From positions 1 through 45,865 of IMG/VR virus record IMGVR_UViG_3300031673_000106: 45,865 bases of DNA; one strand, 5' to 3'. How positions within the stretch are numbered: the stretch's first letter is position 1; each line of letters opens with the position of its first letter. Source of the stretch: a virus. The notes beneath the pieces were generated by a model. It did no database searches. It worked only from the letters and a program-made list of their open reading frames with translations, and was not told the origin of the DNA. Made by a program: the position numbers and the translations under genes. Of this stretch, positions 44,498-45,865 are shown piece by piece.

Positions 44498-44694
44498 CAT
44501 CCATCTCCTTGCTTCGGCGGGCTGCGGTGGATGCCGAGCTCGCGCTCGAGGGCGTGGCCGATGCCGTCGATGCACGCACGCGTACCGTCAGGGAACTGGA
44601 CGGTCGGCTTCTTGCACTCGGGGCAGGGCGGGCCGAGCTTGGCACGCACTCGGGCAACGTGGTTGAGGTCGTAGGGATTGATGGCGTTAGGCAT
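44497..44694 (-). CDS. 65-residue Cys-containing protein
   Basis: ATG 44694 follows GGAGAGCCCTGAG. 'GPPCPECKKPTVQFPDGTRA' and 'CIDGIGHALERELGIH' hold a C-x2-C pair and a third Cys. No family recognised. It is the first gene after a hairpin. Confidence 0.6.
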   Translation of the reverse strand: MPNAINPYDLNHVARVRAKLGPPCPECKKPTVQFPDGTRACIDGIGHALERELGIHRSPPKQGDG

Positions 44695-44714
44695 CTCAGG
44701 GCTCTCCTTGTGGT

Positions 44715-44759
44715 GGCTTGAGCGCCTTAGAAGACGGGTGGCCAGCCCGCGCTCAAGCC
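44715..44759 (-). terminator. 11-bp inverted repeat between small genes
   Basis: GGCTTGAGCGC (44715-44725) and GCGCTCAAGCC (44749-44759) pair perfectly around a 23-nt loop that contains the palindrome GGCCAGCC-like stem. It lies between the genes at 44788 and 44694. No U-tract; it may attenuate or stabilise the early transcript. Confidence 0.5.
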
Positions 44760-44787
44760 GGTGTGGCCACCATGCGTGCAGGCTGTG

Positions 44788-44970
44788 TTAGTCATCCTGA
44801 ATCGAGACTTTCCAACCGGCGGGTACAAGGTTCACGGCTTGAGCAAACAATGCCTCAAGGCTATCGCGGAAGTCTATAAACTCTGCGTGCCGTTCCTCTA
44901 GTTCCGCGTCGGTTTCGGCAGGCAAGTCGGTGCATACTATGAGCGTGATGGTCCCAAAGTCTTCCATCAT
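44788..44970 (-). CDS. 60-residue acidic protein
   Basis: ATG 44970 overlaps the previous TGA; ATG 44967 is also in frame. 'FGTITLIVCTDLPAETDAEL', 'EFIDFRDSLEALFAQAVNLV' and 'AGWKVSIQDD' show an alpha/beta fold. Small and acidic, it may be a protein inhibitor, but this is speculation. No family recognised. Confidence 0.55.
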   Translation of the reverse strand: MMEDFGTITLIVCTDLPAETDAELEERHAEFIDFRDSLEALFAQAVNLVPAGWKVSIQDD

Positions 44971-45428
44971 CGCCCCCCGTCGGGGACCCGGGCGGCGTCA
45001 TCGGGGGAGTCCTCAAATGTGCGGTGGTAGTAGTCTTCCAAGTAGCCCCAGATGCCAGCACTGCCACGTTCGACCAGTACGGCAAAGGCATCATTGGCGG
45101 CAAGGCCGGATCCGTCATAGTAGCACGACTTACCATCCAGGTAGTCGCAGTTCTCGGCTTGCACTTCTTGGCCTTCCCATAGGGGCTCGGGACTGTGATA
45201 GCCCACATCAGCGGGGAGGGGCTGTGTAAGGGAGCGCGGCTTGTTCTCCCACTCCTTGGCGATGTGTGGCAGTTGCCAGTTGGTAAATAGCACGAACTGG
45301 ACTGCGCCCCGTGGCCCCTTGAGCACAAGGCGCATATTGACGCCATGCGCGCCGTAGTTCTTGGTGGGGTCGGGGTTGCGCTTGTCATAGGCGGCCGTGA
45401 ACTCGACGATGCGTTGAAGTTCTGCCAT
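44967..45428 (-). CDS. 153-residue unknown phage protein
   Basis: ATG 45428 follows AGGAGAGTGAAC. 'VNMRLVLKGPRGAVQFVLFT', 'LPADVGYHSPEPLWEGQEVQ', 'CDYLDGKSCYYDGSGLAAND' and 'GIWGYLEDYYHRTF' form one domain that occurs in many siphoviruses as an uncharacterised early protein. Two cysteines flank a DGK motif. Confidence 0.65.
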   Translation of the reverse strand: MAELQRIVEFTAAYDKRNPDPTKNYGAHGVNMRLVLKGPRGAVQFVLFTNWQLPHIAKEWENKPRSLTQPLPADVGYHSPEPLWEGQEVQAENCDYLDGKSCYYDGSGLAANDAFAVLVERGSAGIWGYLEDYYHRTFEDSPDDAARVPDGGR

Positions 45429-45431
45429 CGT

Positions 45432-45629
45432 TCACTCTCCTATCGTGGCGGTGACATAGTCTGCCGGAGTATCCACCATACGCCGCTGCCGCCAGTCGTC
45501 CCACTCGCGGATGATGCGGCGCAAGGTGGCCGAGCGGCCCGCGTCGTTGGTGTCGGCGTCGTCGATGATGGCGATGTCTTCAGCGTAGAGCGTGAATGCG
45601 AGTGCCTGTGCCTTCTCTGATTCGTTCAT
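45432..45629 (-). CDS. Ribbon-helix-helix regulator, first gene of the early operon
   Basis: A 65-residue protein. 'LAFTLYAEDIAIIDDADTND' and 'GRSATLRRIIREWDDWRQRR' give the beta strand, helix A and helix B of an RHH dimer. ATG 45629 follows AGGAGGACAG. The promoter directly upstream carries a palindrome in its spacer, so it probably represses its own operon. It resembles the plus-strand RHH gene at 832 only in fold. Confidence 0.72.
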   Translation of the reverse strand: MNESEKAQALAFTLYAEDIAIIDDADTNDAGRSATLRRIIREWDDWRQRRMVDTPADYVTATIGE

Positions 45630-45660
45630 CTGTCCTCCTGTGTGTTCTCAGTCTGATAGC

Positions 45661-45689
45661 ATTATATCACATCTCGTGCCAGATGTCAA
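45661..45689 (-). promoter_or_regulatory. Consensus early promoter with internal operator
   Basis: On the minus strand TTGACA (45689-45684) and TATAAT (45666-45661) are 17 bp apart, a perfect promoter. The spacer holds ACATCT-GGCACG-AGATGT-type arms (45669-45674 and 45681-45686), placing a likely repressor dimer exactly under RNA polymerase. Confidence 0.85.
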
Positions 45690-45697
45690 TACCCAAT

Positions 45698-45865
45698 TTA
45701 ACGGAATTGATAGGGCGGGATGTGGTTCAGAATATCCAGATCGAAGCTCGTGAATTTGAGAAACTCGTCCCGCTCCATAGAGACGCCGTTCACCCAGAAG
45801 GATGACAGATCCCAGTCTTCATTGTCATACTGGATCAGAAAGTAGCCGGCGTAGCGCCTCTTGTC
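45698..45865 (-). CDS. Partial unknown protein, 3' part only
   Basis: The frame enters from the window edge and ends at TAA 45700-45698: DKRRYAGYFLIQYDNEDWDL, then 'SSFWVNGVSMERDEFLKFTS' and 'FDLDILNHIPPYQFR'. A small alpha/beta protein; no family recognised. It ends just before the early promoter. Confidence 0.6.
   Translation of the reverse strand, partial: DKRRYAGYFLIQYDNEDWDLSSFWVNGVSMERDEFLKFTSFDLDILNHIPPYQFR

Overview
The window looks like a nearly complete genome of a tailed, siphovirus-type bacteriophage (Caudoviricetes, HK97 capsid fold), or a prophage of one. Almost every gene lies on the minus strand in long, tightly overlapping operons (TGATG, ATGA and TAGTG junctions) with strong AGGAGG-type ribosome sites. 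Promoters are textbook sigma-70 (TTGACA, 17-18 bp spacer, TATAAT-like), so the host is a bacterium. The DNA is GC-rich by eye. The host cannot be fixed from the sequence; a Chloroflexota-like host is only a low-confidence guess. Both window ends cut minus-strand genes, compatible with an arbitrarily opened circular or permuted genome.

Layout. 1-830 is a control region: a LexA-like winged-helix repressor with its own promoter and operator, the 3' tail of what looks like a serine recombinase, a perfect palindrome and a hairpin. 832-3202 is a short plus-strand operon (ribbon-helix-helix protein, XRE protein, small unknown and membrane proteins) that meets the minus-strand genes at a shared CTAG stop. 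3199-12121 (read right to left) is the tail module: tail tube, G/GT chaperone pair with a -1 frameshift, tape measure, distal tail proteins, S74-chaperone fibre and a terminal glycoside hydrolase. 12122-15110 is an accessory island: a plus-strand LAGLIDADG endonuclease with its own promoter, a glycosyltransferase, a methyltransferase, a Tat-leader protein and a Cys-rich peptide. 15136-23426 holds tail terminator, head-tail connector with two copies of an inserted domain, a pectate lyase, a LamG-like protein, a beta-helix protein, other Cys-rich structural proteins, capsid and prohead protease. 23526-29748 holds neck protein, minor head protein, portal, large terminase and a small-terminase-like protein.

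29861-31547 holds a metallophosphoesterase, an XhlA-like protein and a holin-like protein; no endolysin was recognised. 31629-37558 holds many tiny coupled genes together with a radical SAM protein, a DUF5131 protein, a VRR-NUC nuclease, a DnaB-like helicase and an O-like replication initiator whose gene contains four iterons beside a purine tract (probable origin). 37558-45629 holds primase, an HNH/zinc-finger protein behind a promoter-driven structured RNA, an ERF annealing protein, a second HNH endonuclease and many small Cys-rich or membrane proteins. The leftmost promoter of this early operon (45661-45689) carries a palindrome in its spacer beside a ribbon-helix-helix gene.

The most unusual items are the promoter-RNA-HNH module at 38522-39531, the iteron origin inside the replication gene, the carbohydrate-active proteins encoded between capsid and connector, and the duplicated domain in the connector.
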